A stretch of 64,000 bases of DNA from Nitrobacter sp. Nb-311A (lineage in GTDB: Bacteria; Pseudomonadota; Alphaproteobacteria; Rhizobiales; Xanthobacteraceae): positions 48,813-112,812 of the forward strand of contig NZ_AAMY01000013.1 in NCBI RefSeq assembly GCF_000152905.1, in the 5' to 3' direction. The translations under genes were made by a program, and so were the position numbers. Under the pieces are notes generated by a model, which did no database searches, was not told the DNA's origin, and worked only from the letters and a program-made list of their open reading frames with translations. This document shows positions 41,531 through 53,500 of the stretch, piece after piece. How positions within the stretch are numbered: the first letter of the stretch is position 1; every line of letters begins with the position of its first letter.

Positions 41531-42516
41531 TCTCTCGGCTTATAGCTGTATCTCCAGCGTTTGATGCATAGAGGCAGCGAAGGTTGTGAGCAGGTGCGGC
41601 GTGGCGCCCACGTCGCGTCCACCATATCCTTCAGCGAGCACCCGGCTTCGATCCTGCTGATCTCAGCTTGCTCCTCTCGGTTATCGGTTTGCCTCCGCCT
41701 GAGCCGATCTTCATCCGAAGATCAGCGATGGAGAAGCGTTCGGTTGGATCATCCGACGGCAGCGCGGTGAGCTGAGCCCGCTTGTCGTTGTTTGCGCTAT
41801 ATGACGAGCGATAACCAGCTTGAGAACCTCGGCCGGCCCGGATAAAGCGGTGCGCGCGTCCGAGCCGGCGAGCACCAAAGAAAAAAGAGAATGTTTTCGA
41901 TGGCGCTTACGCCAGGCGGCTGAACAGCCATAATGTGTCCGGCGGAAGCGCGCCTTGGTTTGATGCAGTTCGCTGTCTTGAGCGAAGCAGTTGGTATCAG
42001 AATGATCGCCCCGGCGATCTCTGAAACTCAGGCTACGATTTCTGATTCAAAATTTCCGCTTTCTGTTTTTCTCTCTCGGCTCGAGCTATGATCAGTAGCC
42101 CTGTTCTCAGTCGCTCTGGTCCTTGAATCCATGGCGTTCAAGAAGAGGATCGCCTTTCAAACTCGGTCGCGATCATCACTTAAGAGCATGATCCCCAAAA
42201 GCGGAAACCGGCTTTTCGGATAAGATCATGCTCGATCAAAAAAGGCTGGAGTCTGGTTCAGCGCAGTTCAATCAGCCGCGAATGTGATCGTGACCTTTCT
42301 GCGACGGACGCGCATGGCGTCAAAAAGTTATCGCAGTTAAAATTAAACTTCGCCCTATTGTTATCTTTTTTCGCCACAGTGATGGCGAGTGTGAATGTTC
42401 CCATCATCAGTTTTGAGACATTAAAAAATACTCTCGTCGGTATTGCTTTGACCGGCCTCTGCTTCTGACTTAGTCAAACATCGTCGCTTTCGTTTTCTGA
42501 ACAAGGAGGCCGGGCC
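41405..42516. other. 1.1-kb region between receptor and NRPS operon; no gene seen
   Basis: Holds repeat A copy 4 and repeat B. Between them, frames around 41561-41770 have no ribosome site or recognisable product. The last 200 bp (42320-42500) are AT-rich (for example TTAAAATTAAACTTCGCC and GACATTAAAAAATACTCTCG) and must contain the promoter for mbtH and the synthetases. I could not identify a defined Irr box there. Confidence 0.5.
42184..42233 (+). repeat. Palindromic intergenic repeat family B
   Basis: GAGCATGATC (42184-42193) and GATCATGCTC (42224-42233) are perfect 10-bp arms. Inside, CCAAAAGC and GCTTTTCGG form a second stem around GGAAACCG. This REP-like element occurs widely, as I recall, in Bradyrhizobium/Rhodopseudomonas genomes; a 13-bp half copy is at 6237-6249. 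Confidence 0.75.
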
Positions 42517-42747
42517 GTGATGGTGTTTGATAGAGACGATGTGACATTTGCTGTCGTGATCAATGATGAAGAGCAATATTCCATCTGGCCGACGTTCAAA
42601 GACGTCCCCGCCGGCTGGAAAGAGGTAGGCAAGACCGGCAGCAAGAAGGAATGCCTCGACTACATCGAACAGGTGTGGACCGATATGCGTCCCTTGAGTT
42701 TGCGAAAATTCATGGACGAAGCGCCGTCACAAAATCAGCGTAACTAG
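42517..42747 (+). CDS. MbtH-like NRPS accessory protein
   Basis: 76 residues with the complete MbtH signature: [20 protein letters not shown] followed by [20 protein letters not shown] (N.E.Q.S.W.....P.GW and CL..I...WTDMRP.SL). MbtH proteins bind and activate adenylation domains. GTG 42517 or ATG 42520, both behind AAGGAGG, are possible starts. It is the first gene of the synthetase operon; the thioesterase begins 16 bp downstream. Confidence 0.95.
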   Translation: MMVFDRDDVTFAVVINDEEQYSIWPTFKDVPAGWKEVGKTGSKKECLDYIEQVWTDMRPLSLRKFMDEAPSQNQRN

Positions 42748-42763
42748 CGAGCCAATTCAACCT

Positions 42764-43519
42764 ATGCGGCTTCTGTGTCTGCCTTACTCTGGCGGAAGCG
42801 CGATGTGCTATGCGCGCTGGCGCAGGCTTCTGCCGTCGTGGATCGATGTCTGGCCTGTCGAATGGCCTGGGCGCGGCGCGCGGATGGATGAGGCGTTGGC
42901 AACCAATCCTCACACGCTGGCTGCGCAACTCGCCGACGAGCTCGGCGCGCATCTCGATGTTCCTTATGCAGTGTTCGGCCATAGCCTCGGCGCGATTATC
43001 GCATTTGAACTGGTTCACAATCTGCTCGACCGCGGCGCGAGGGCGCCAGCCGTCCTTTTCGCATCGGGCGCGGAAGCGCCGGCGGTTCGGGACAACAGCA
43101 AGTGGCGTCTTCCTTTGAACGATGAGGCGCTGTTGCAGGAGTTGCGCCGTCTTCGGGGTACTCCTGACGAGGTGCTCTCGAATATGGAGTTGATGCAATC
43201 GGTGCTGCCGGTGTTGCGCGCCGATTTCATGATGTGTGGTGCCTACGTTTATGGGATGCGGCCCCGTTTGCCTTGCTCCCTGCATGTGTTTGGCGGGGCC
43301 GATGACGAGACCAGCAACGAGGGCCTGCGGGCCTGGGAGCAGGAAACTTCGGCATCGTTCCGGATGGACGTATTGCCGGGGCATCACTTCTTCATTCACA
43401 CGCGGCAGGCCGAGTTGATCGATCTCATCGGATCCGCGCTGGCGGCACAATCAGGACGATCGGCTAATTCACATCGGAGTGACGAGTATGAGCGCATTCT
43501 CCATTCAGCCACTCATTGA
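42764..43519 (+). CDS. Type II thioesterase
   Basis: A 251-residue alpha/beta hydrolase of the GrsT/RifR class that clears misprimed carrier domains. Motifs: LCLPYSGGSAMCYARWRRLL, the oxyanion LPYSGG, the nucleophile GHSLGA (about residue 69), and GHHFFIHTR (catalytic His). MCGAYVYGMRPRLPCSLHVF precedes the acidic residue GGADDE. It overlaps the hydroxylase gene by 32 bp, so they are co-translated with the synthetases. Confidence 0.92.
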   Translation: MRLLCLPYSGGSAMCYARWRRLLPSWIDVWPVEWPGRGARMDEALATNPHTLAAQLADELGAHLDVPYAVFGHSLGAIIAFELVHNLLDRGARAPAVLFASGAEAPAVRDNSKWRLPLNDEALLQELRRLRGTPDEVLSNMELMQSVLPVLRADFMMCGAYVYGMRPRLPCSLHVFGGADDETSNEGLRAWEQETSASFRMDVLPGHHFFIHTRQAELIDLIGSALAAQSGRSANSHRSDEYERILHSATH

Positions 43520-44456
43520 TGGTCGGCGCCTTCCTTTACTGCTTAAGGCAGAGGAAGTGGGACAATCGTTGGACGAGGTGCTTCCTATGCTGCGGTCGAT
43601 CATCGACAGACATCTGACCGATTGCGGTGGCATCGTGTTTCGTGATTTCTCTCTGAACGGTCCTGATGCATTTCGTGCTTTCGCCGCGGGGTTCGGGCAC
43701 CCTCTGCTCACATACGAATTCGGTTCGACGCCGCGTTCGCAGGTCACTTCCGGCGTCTACACTTCTACTGAATATCCGCCCCACCAGCATATTCCGTTAC
43801 ATAACGAACAGGCCTACACGCGCGATTGGCCGATGAAGATTTGGTTCTATTGCATGCAACCCGCGCTGGAAGGCGGGGAGACGCCGATTGCTGATAGCCG
43901 CGCCATTTATAACGATATGCCGGCGGACATTCGTGAACGCTTTGCCGATAAGGGAGTGATGTATGTGCGCAATTACGGCAATGGTCTCGACGTCGATTGG
44001 CAGAACGTGTTCGGAACCGACTCCCAAGCGGAAGTCGAAGCGTACTGCGCCGATCATGATATCGAATGCGAATGGATGGATGGCGGCGAGCTTCGCACCC
44101 GCCAGGTCTGTCAGGGTACCGCGCGCCATCCGGTGACGGGAGAATGGGTCTGGTTTAATCAAGCGCATTTGTTTCACGTCTCCAATCTTGATCCCGAAGT
44201 GCGCGAGAGCTTGCTCGACGTTGTCGGCGACGAGATGCATCTGCCGCGCAATGCCTTCTATGGTGACGGTTCGAGAATTGACGACGAAACGTTGTCTGCC
44301 GTTCGTGCCACGCTCGACAAGCACAAGATCAGCTTTCCATGGCAAGCAGGCGACGTTGTGATGCTCGATAACATGCTCACGGCTCACGCCCGCGTACCCT
44401 TCAAGGGGCCGCGCAAGGTGATTGTCGCGATGGCGGAAGCTAATCCGCAAAGCTGA
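43488..44456 (+). CDS. SyrP-like aspartyl beta-hydroxylase (Fe(II)/2-oxoglutarate, TauD family)
   Basis: 322 residues. Iron ligands appear as HNE in HIPLHNEQAYTRDWPMKIW (HxE variant typical of SyrP-like enzymes) and the distal His in DNMLTAHARVPFKGPRKVIV, with Arg after it to bind 2-oxoglutarate. Such enzymes hydroxylate the beta-carbon of carrier-bound aspartate; beta-hydroxyaspartate then chelates Fe(III). The adjacent synthetase has an Asp-type adenylation domain, supporting that role. ATG 43488 with GGAG is chosen over GTG 43479. Encoded inside the operon, overlapping the thioesterase, and 63 bp before the first NRPS. Confidence 0.85.
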   Translation: MSAFSIQPLIDGRRLPLLLKAEEVGQSLDEVLPMLRSIIDRHLTDCGGIVFRDFSLNGPDAFRAFAAGFGHPLLTYEFGSTPRSQVTSGVYTSTEYPPHQHIPLHNEQAYTRDWPMKIWFYCMQPALEGGETPIADSRAIYNDMPADIRERFADKGVMYVRNYGNGLDVDWQNVFGTDSQAEVEAYCADHDIECEWMDGGELRTRQVCQGTARHPVTGEWVWFNQAHLFHVSNLDPEVRESLLDVVGDEMHLPRNAFYGDGSRIDDETLSAVRATLDKHKISFPWQAGDVVMLDNMLTAHARVPFKGPRKVIVAMAEANPQS

Positions 44457-44519
44457 TTGCTCGCATTCGTCGTAGCGCATGGTGAGATTTCTGACCGAAA
44501 CCGACAGGGATTCGAGAAG

Positions 44520-47500
44520 ATGAAAGATGACAACCTTGTCGAACGATTGCGGGAGCACGTCGCGCGCCGGCCGGATAAGGTGGCGCTACGTTTTCTGGAG
44601 CAGGATGGTGTCGCCGAGGAACTCACATTTGCGGAGCTCGACGAGCGGATAAGGTCGGTCGCAGCGCGGTTGCAGCAGTTAGGCGGCGCCGGGGAGCGCG
44701 CGGTGATACTGCTGCCGAGCGGAATCAACTACGTCGTCGCTTTCTATGCCTGTCTGTATTCTGGGGTGATCGCTGTTCCGGCGTACCCGCCCGAGGAAAG
44801 CTCAGCGCGCTATGCCGGACGCCTCAATGGTATTTTGCGTGACGCAGCGCCTCGTTTCATCCTGGTGGAATCCGGCCTCTGTTCTCTTGTCGAGGCGGCT
44901 TTTCCTGAACTGACAAACGTTCAGATCATCGCTGTGGACTCACTTTTGACGGAACCAGCCGCGGACTGGCGCGAGACCAAGCTCGCAACGGACGCAGTCG
45001 CGTTCCTGCAATATACGTCCGGATCGACATCGCAGCCAAAGGGCGTTTGCGTCTCGCATGGAAACCTCGTGGCCAACGAACGTGCCATCGAAGCCGCCGC
45101 AGGCGGGACGCTCGATGATGTTTTCGTGAGTTGGCTGCCGCTATATCACGACATGGGGCTGATCGGCGGACTCCTGAATCCATTGTTTACAGGCTTTACC
45201 GGCGTTCTGATGTCGCCGCGTAACTTTCTTGAACGGCCGCGGCGCTGGCTCGAAGCTATCGATCGCCACGGCGGCACTTTGAGCGGCGGGCCTGATTTCG
45301 CTTTTGCTCTGTGTACCGATCGTATTTCGGATGAAATCATCGACCGTTTGGATCTGAGTCGATGGAGATTCGCATTCTCCGGGTCGGAGTTTGTCCGCCA
45401 TACCACCGTGCGGAGGTTTTGTGATCGATTCGCGCGGGCCGGGTTCAATCGGCATGCGTTAAATGCTTGTTATGGTCTGGCCGAGGCGACGCTGCTGGTA
45501 ACAGCGAGTGACGGTACCGCGGAGACTATCAGCTACACGCTCGACACTGCGAAACTCGCCACAGGCGTCGTTGCTTGCGCAAGCAAGGGGACTGACCTCG
45601 TGGCGTGCGGTCGACCTCCCGCCGATCATGCAACGCGCATCATGCGGGTGGACGGATCAGCTGCAGCAGAGATGGACGAAGTCGGTGAGATCTGGGTGAC
45701 CGGTCCCAGCGTTACGCTCGGATATTGGAATAACCCGGATGCCACGCGTCAGGTGTTCGTGGAGCGCGATGGCGCCCGTTGGCTGCGCACAGGTGACCTC
45801 GGCTTCATTCGTGACGGCGCATTGGTGGTCGCTGGCCGTCTCAAGGATGTTCTGATCGTGCGAGGACAGAATATCTATCCGACTGATGTTGAACAGGCGG
45901 TCGAAGCCGATGTGGAGTCGGTTCGCAGAGGAAGGGTCGCTGCTTTCGCGGTCGAGGCGGACGGACAGGAAGGCATCGGGGTCGCGGCGGAATTCAGCCG
46001 AGCTGTTCTCAAGGGCGAAGATCCTGAAGTGCTGGCGGAAGCGATCGGGCAGGCCGTACTTCGGCAGGCGCAGGAATATCCGGCCGTGATCGTTCTGTTG
46101 AATCCGCGAGCCATGCCGCTGACGACCAGCGGAAAACTTCAGCGTTCGGCCTGCGCGGCGCGATTGGCCAGCAACACGCTTGATAGCTTCATGGTGTTCG
46201 AGAGAGGGCGCCGCCGTGATGGCGCACCTTTAACGGCGCCTGTGACCGACACCGAGCGCGCCGTATCTTTGATCTGGTGCGATGCGCTCGACCTAAAAGC
46301 CGTGCATTGCGAGGATGATTTCTTCGTCCTGGGAGGAAACTCGCTCAAGGCCGGTCAGGTCGCTTCTGCGATCCGCGAACGTTTCGGCGTTGAACTGGAG
46401 CTGCGCAGTTTTTTCGACGCGCCGACGCTTGCTGGATTTGCAAAACACATCGAGAGTTTGGCGCAAAACCGCTTCCGTCCGTCGCCGTCGATTCCCAAGG
46501 CCGCATCGGCCGACCGCACGACGTTGTCGCATGCGCAGGAACGGTTGTGGTTCCTGTGGAATATGGATCCGGCAGGGACCGCCTATACGGTCGCAAGCAC
46601 GATCAGGCTGAACGGAAAGCTCGACCATGCCGCCCTAAGAGGCGCGATCGATCAGATCGTTTGTCGTCACGAGGCGCTGCGCACCACATTCGTTGCAATC
46701 GAGGGCCGGGCAACGCAAGTCATTCACGATGCAATGAACGTTGACAACAGGCACGAGGATCTTCGCGCCTATCCGGCGAACATCCGCGATGCCCGTGCGG
46801 CTGCGATAAGACGATCCGAACTCGCCAGGCCGTTCGATCTTGTGAACGGACCGCTATTTCGGGCCATATTACTTCAACTCGCGGATGACACACACGAACT
46901 GCTGCTGCTTGCCCATCACATCGTTGTCGATGGCTGGTCGCTTGATGTCTTGCTTCAAGAGTTGTCCGGTCTCTACCGAAGCGCGCTCGGGGAGGAGGTT
47001 GACCTGCCGCCGGTGCCGGCGGTTCAGTATGCCGATTTTGCTATCTGGCAGCGAAACTGGTTGGCGGAAGGCGAGGGCGACCGCCAACTCGAATATTGGC
47101 GTACGAAACTGGGTGACGTGCATCCGCTGCTGGCGTTGCCGCACGATCGCCCGAGGCCGATGACGCAAAGTCATGGCGGAGATACGGTCGGCCTTGCGAT
47201 CGACGGCATGCTGGCCGCGCGGCTTCGGAAGATTGCCGCAGAGAATCGCGCAAGCGTCTTCATGCTGATGCTCGCCGCCTATCAGCTGCTGCTCTATCGC
47301 TATTGCGGACAGAACGATTTGCGGATCGGTGTGCCGGTCGCGGGACGCCAGCAAGCGGAGCTCGAACGCCTGATTGGATGTTTCGTCAACACACTGGTGC
47401 TGCGCGCGGAGATCGTCGATGACACAAGCTTCACGAGCTTGCTCCGACAGGTCAAGGAAACGGTAATCCAAGCGCTGTCGCACCAGGACCTGCCCTTTGA

Positions 47501-50500
47501 AATGCTGGTCGATAGCCTGCGTCCTGAACGTAACGGTGGCCACAACCCGCTGTTTCAGGCGAAGTTCAATTATATGACGGCCCCGCGCGGCTTCAACGGC
47601 GTCGACGGACTCTCGGCCGATATCGAAATCATGGATCTCGCGGGTTCTCACTTCGACCTGGCGCTCGATGTGGTCGATAGCCCGTTTGGTATGAAAGCGA
47701 CCTTCAACTACGCGACCGACCTTTTCGATCGACCCACGATCGAACGATTTACCGTGCAGTTTGGTTCGATGTTGCGCCAGATCGTTGATGACGTAGAGAG
47801 ACGAATATCAGACTTCGTCATTGATGATGCGAATCGGCAGGTGTTGGCGTCGCAGCCCACAACGTTTGAATTTGACGATGTGGTGAGGCTCCATCGTGCC
47901 TCGACGTCCGGCGAAGACGCCGCAGTTGCGGTTCGATGCGGGGACGAGACGCTGACATTCGCTGACCTTGAGAAGAAATCGAATCGTGTTGCGAACATGC
48001 TGATCGCCCGCGGTGTGACACGCGAGGTGGCGGTCGCTCTGTGGATAGAGCGCTCGCCGGCCTTCGTTGTCACGTTGCTTGGCGTGCTGAAGGCAGGCGC
48101 TGCTTACGTGCCGCTTGATCCAAAATGGCCGCTGGAACGCGTCAGGCGCATTCTCAACGAGGGGCACATCGAAATCCTGCTTGCGGCCGCCGAGAAGCTG
48201 ACAGAATCCCACGTGCTCGATTGTGTCGTGATTGACGCGAACGCTGAAACGACGAACCAGGCAATATCGGATAGTCCGCCGGAAACGGTAATTCATCCGG
48301 CGCAAACTGCTTATGTTATCTATACGTCCGGGTCGACCGGAACGCCGAAGGGCGTCGCCGTCCCGCATGGTGCGCTCGCCAACTATGTGCAGGCTTTCTT
48401 GCAAAGGTTGCAGCCGCAATCCTCGGCCAGCATGGCGATGGTCTCGACCGTGGCGGCTGATCTGGGTCACACGGTGCTGTTCGGCGCGCTTGCGTCTGGA
48501 ACGACACTGAACCTTTTGTCTCCGGAGGCGGTGCTCGATCCGGATGCATTCGCGCAAGCCGTGGGAGAAGAAAAGGTTGGAGTCCTCAAGATCGTGCCGA
48601 GCCATCTGCGCGGTTTGTTGCAGGCGCGGCGCTCCGCCGATCTGCTGCCGTGTGAAACGCTCGTTCTGGGCGGAGAAGCCTGTGACGCGATGCTGCTCGA
48701 TGAAGTCCGGCGTTTGCGTCCGCATTGCCGGATTATCAATCACTACGGACCGACAGAAACGACCGTCGGCGTCGTGACCCATGAATGTGTCTCGGTACAT
48801 AAGAACGAGCCGGTCCCGATCGGCTTACCGCTCGCCAATCTGCGCGTTCATGTTCTTGATAACTCCCTCAATGAAGTGCCGATCGGAGTTACAGGAGAAT
48901 TGTATATCGGAGGTGCGGGCGTCGCGCGAGGTTATCGCGGTGCTGCAGGCTTGACCGCAGAACAATTTGTGCCGGATCCGTTCGGTCGAGCCGGAGATCG
49001 GCTTTATCGGACGGGTGATCGCGTCCGTTGTGATCGAGCGGGCCGGCTGATCTTTATCGGCCGCAGCGATGACCAGATCAAGCTACGCGGCTACCGCGTC
49101 GAGCCTGACGAAGTCGGCCGCGCCCTTAAGGCGCTGCCGGGAATCAATGACGCTGTTGTTATCGCTCGCAGCATCGACGGGCAGGCGGGACGGCAGGAAC
49201 TCGTTGCATATTGCGTGCCCGGTGACGGCGTGACTCTGGAAGCGGAAGCGGTCAAGCGCCAGCTTTCAGCAATCGTGCCCGATTATATGGTGCCATCCCA
49301 TATGATTGTGTTGGAGCGGCTGCCGCTGACATCCAACGGCAAGATCGACCGCAAAGCCCTGCCCGAAACGGCGGGAAGTGCCGTCCTCTCGACCTATGCC
49401 GAGCCCGCCGGAGATACCGAGGCGACGATCGCGGAAGTCTGGCGTGAAGTCCTGGGGCGCGAGCGCGTCGGCCGTAATGACAATTTCTTCGAGCTTGGCG
49501 GCGATTCCATTCTGAGCCTGCAGATCGTTGCGCGTTTGCGTAAGCGGGGCGTTCGCGTGACGCCGAAGCAGATCTTCGGCCAGCAGACGATAGCCAGCCT
49601 CGCCGCGGTCGCGGTTGTCACGACGGATTCTGTCGCCGGAAAGGAAAAGCACGGTTCGCGGATCGGCAACGATCCGGCAACTAGCATGCGTCATCTGCTT
49701 CCGATCCAGAACCGTTTCTTTTCCGCGAAAATCGGTAACCGGAATCATTGGAATCAGGCGGTGTTGTTGATTCCGCAAGCGCGGATGAACTGGGATGTGC
49801 TGCGGCGCGCGTTAACGGCGGTCGCGGAGCACCATGACGCGTTGCGCTTGCGGTTCAAGCAGGTGCATGGCGGGTGGAGGGCAGAGAAGGATATCTCACC
49901 GGCGCCGTCGGATTTATTATGGACACATGCCGGTGTCGGTGACGCCAAACAGGTGACCGCGCTTGCTTCCGCCGCGCAGAAGAGCCTGTCGTTGTCGTCA
50001 GGTCCTCTATTGCGCGCCGTCGGCATGGACCTTGCCGATGGCAGCCAGCGGCTTCTACTCGCGATCCATCATCTGGTGGTCGACGGCGTATCCTGGCGTA
50101 TCCTTCTTGAAGACCTGGCTTCAGCTTATGAGCAGCTTGAGAAAGGCGATGCCCTCGAACTGGCGCCGAAGAGCGACTCTTATGCATCATGGAGCGAACG
50201 TCTGCACGCCTACGCGGCCTCCGCGGAACTGGCTTCCGAACTATCTTTATGGCTCGATTGCGAGGCGGGCTCAGCTCTTCCTTGCGATGACAATCATGGG
50301 GTTGTCGACCTTGTAGGAGACACCGAGGAAGTGTCTCTCGTTCTCGACCCCGACCTGACATCGAGCTTGTTAGAGGAGGCGCCCGCCGCCTATCGGACGC
50401 GGGTCAACGATCTGATGCTGGCGGGCCTTGCAAGAGCCGTCTCGCGCTGGAGCGGATGTGAGGATGTGACGGTCGAGCTTGAAGGCCACGGCCGCGAAGA

Positions 50501-53500
50501 CATCTTCTCGGGAGCGGATGTTTCCCGAACGGTCGGGTGGTTCACCACGGCATTCCCCGTGCGGTTGCAAGGCGGGGGCGACGACGCCTCTCTGATCAAG
50601 GCGGTCAAGGAGAAGCTTCGCGCTATCCCGAACCACGGACTTGGCTATGGTGTGTTGCGCTATCTCGGCTCGGACGAACAGCGTCGTGTCCTGGAGCGAG
50701 TGGCGGAGCCGCGGATCGTTTTCAATTATCTCGGCCGTTTCGATAGCAGCGTGGGGGAATCGTCGCGTTTTTCATTTGCTCCGGAGAGTCCGGGTCCGTC
50801 TCGTTGCGCTTCTGGTCCCATGAGAGGGTGGTTGACGATCAATGGTCTGGTGCGTGACGGCCGGCTGCGATTGTCCTTTGAATATGGCCGCAAGCGCTAT
50901 CGCCGCGCGACAATCGAACGATTGACGAGGCTTTACGAGACAGCGTTACGGGAGTTGGCAGCTCATTGCTGTAGCGGCGTGTCTGGCCTCACCCCGTCTG
51001 ATGTCGCGTTGTCCGGACTGCGGCAGGTCGATCTCGACCAGTTGGGAGTTGCGCTGGATGCGCGCAACATCCAGGACATCTATCCCCTCTCGCCGATGCA
51101 GCAGGGCATGCTGTTCCACGCTCTCCGTGATGGCGGCAACGATGCCTATGTAAATCAGGTCGGAATTGAACTACTCGGCTTCGACGCCGGAAAGCTCCGG
51201 ATGGCATGGCAAGCGGTCAGCGACCGGCACGCCGCGTTGCGGACAGGCTTTATGTGGCGGAGTCTCGCGGGTGCCGCTCAGCAGGTGGTGTATCGTCATG
51301 CGGCGGTGCCGTTCATTGAAGAGGATTGGCGGCAGCGAGCGGTCGGGCTCGAACGCGGCGACAAACGTGCGGAGCTGGATGCCGCGCTCGCCGAAGTATC
51401 CCGGCAGGAACGCGAGAAAGGATTCGACCTTGCGCAGGCTCCATTGCAGCGCGTGCGCCTGATCCATCTTGACGACAAGCGCCATTGGCTCATCTGGACC
51501 CACCACCATATTCTTGCCGATGGCTGGAGTTCGGCGCGGCTGGTTGCTGAGGTCCTCCAGCATGTGAGAGATGGCGTCCTGCCAGCGGCGCAGGGTAGCT
51601 ATCGCGATTACATCGCATGGCTTCAGGGGCGTGATTCCGCAAGCGCAGAACGGTTCTGGCGCGGCGCATTGGCCGAACTCGAAACGCCCACTCTGCTGGC
51701 GAATGCGGTGGTCACGAACAAGGCGTCGGACGACCTGGGGCACGCCAGCACTGTGCTTGCGGTGAATGCAGAACTGACCTGGTCACTGAAGTCGCTCGCG
51801 AAACGCGAGCGGGTGACTCTCAATACGGTCATTCAGGCTGCGTGGGCGCAACTGTTGCGGCGTCTTTCGGGACAGTTCGCGGTCTGTTTTGGCGTGACCG
51901 TATCCGGCCGTCCGGAAGAGCTTCCCGGTGCCGAAGAGACGGTCGGCCTGTTCATCAACACACTGCCGATCGTCGATGCACCGAGCCCGCAAACGCAGGT
52001 GGGAGATTGGCTGCGCCGGCTACAGGAGCAGAACCTCGTCCTGCGCGAGCACGGCTGGACGCCGCTCTACGAGATCCAGCGCTTCGCGGGCCGCGGCGGG
52101 CAAACATTATTCGACAGCATCCTGGTGTTTGAGAACTATCCGATCGAGGAAGACCTGCTGCAGGCCGGAGAGAGTGGCCCGCGCCTGGGGCGCGTGGATC
52201 ATGTCACCCCCACCAACTTTGCGTTGGCGGTGGCCGTGTTCGCGGGGAACGACCGCCTCAATCTCGAATTCAACTACGATCGGGCCCAGTTCGATGGGGC
52301 AACCATTCAGCGCCTTCGTGACATGCTGCTCGGATTACTGGAGCAGATCGCATTCGACGCAGGCGGTTCCCTCGGGCGACTTGGATCGGCGGCTGGCTAT
52401 GAAACCATGGTTCTCAACTGGAGCGGCGCTGCACAGCCGCCGCCGCCCGCCTCCTCTATTGGCGTCGTCGCGCACATAGAGGCGCAGGCGGCGCAAGCGT
52501 GCTCGTCTGTCGCCGTTATCTGGCGCGATCGGCACCTCAGCTACGGCGAATTGAACAGCAGAGCTAACCAGCTTGCCAGGTGGCTTCATGCCCAGGATAT
52601 CGGGCCGGATTGCCTGGTTGGCATCGCTTTGGCGCGCAGCCCGGAAACGATGGTCGCGCTGCTTGCGGTCCTGAAGGCAGGTGCTGCCTATCTTCCGCTC
52701 GATCCGGATTATCCGGCCGAACGACTCGTCCACATGCTGCGCGACAGCGGGGCGCGGCTCGTCCTGACGGAAAGCGAACAGCTCAAGTCGCTTTCGCCGG
52801 TGCTGGATGAGATCGCTGTCGAGACTCTCTGCATCGATCGGCCGTCGCTCTTTGCCGGAGAGGACACCGGCAATCTGAATATCGAAATTCATCCGGATAG
52901 CTTGGCCTATGTGATCTACACGTCGGGGTCGACGGGTACGCCGAAGGGTGTGGCTGTCGCGCATGGTCCGCTTGCCATGCATTGCGAGGCGATCAGCCGG
53001 CTTTACCGCATGACGCCGCGAGATCGGGAGTTTCAGACCGCGTCCATCAACTTTGACATCGCGCACGAGCGCTGGCTGGCGCCGTTGATGGCGGGCGGGT
53101 CACTGGTTTTGCCTTCCCGGCCGGGCCTGCTGATCGACGATCTCGTTTACGAGATCGAGCGAAGCTCGGTCACGACGATATTCTTACCGCCCGCCTATGC
53201 GGATCAGTTGAGCGCGGCATTGCGGCAGAGCGGACGAAAGCTCTCGATCAGGGCATGCATCGTCGGTGGCGAAGCCTGGTCGGAGACCGGGATCAAGGCG
53301 GTTCGTGAGACAGTCGATGCCGACCTTCTGATCAATGCCTATGGTCCGACTGAGACGGTGATCGCGCCGACCGCTTGGGTCGTTGACGAGGCAACGTTGC
53401 AGCCCGGGCAGACTGCGCCGATCGGACGGCCGGTTGGCGCCAGAACCGCCTACATTCTCGATGCCGACCTCAATGTCGTTCCCGCCGGTGTCACGGGCGA

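Noticed and set aside
41561..41770. 69-codon frame in the receptor-mbtH gap
   Set aside because: No ribosome site, Ser/Arg-rich translation, no recognisable domain. The opposite strand here gives fragments without a continuous frame.
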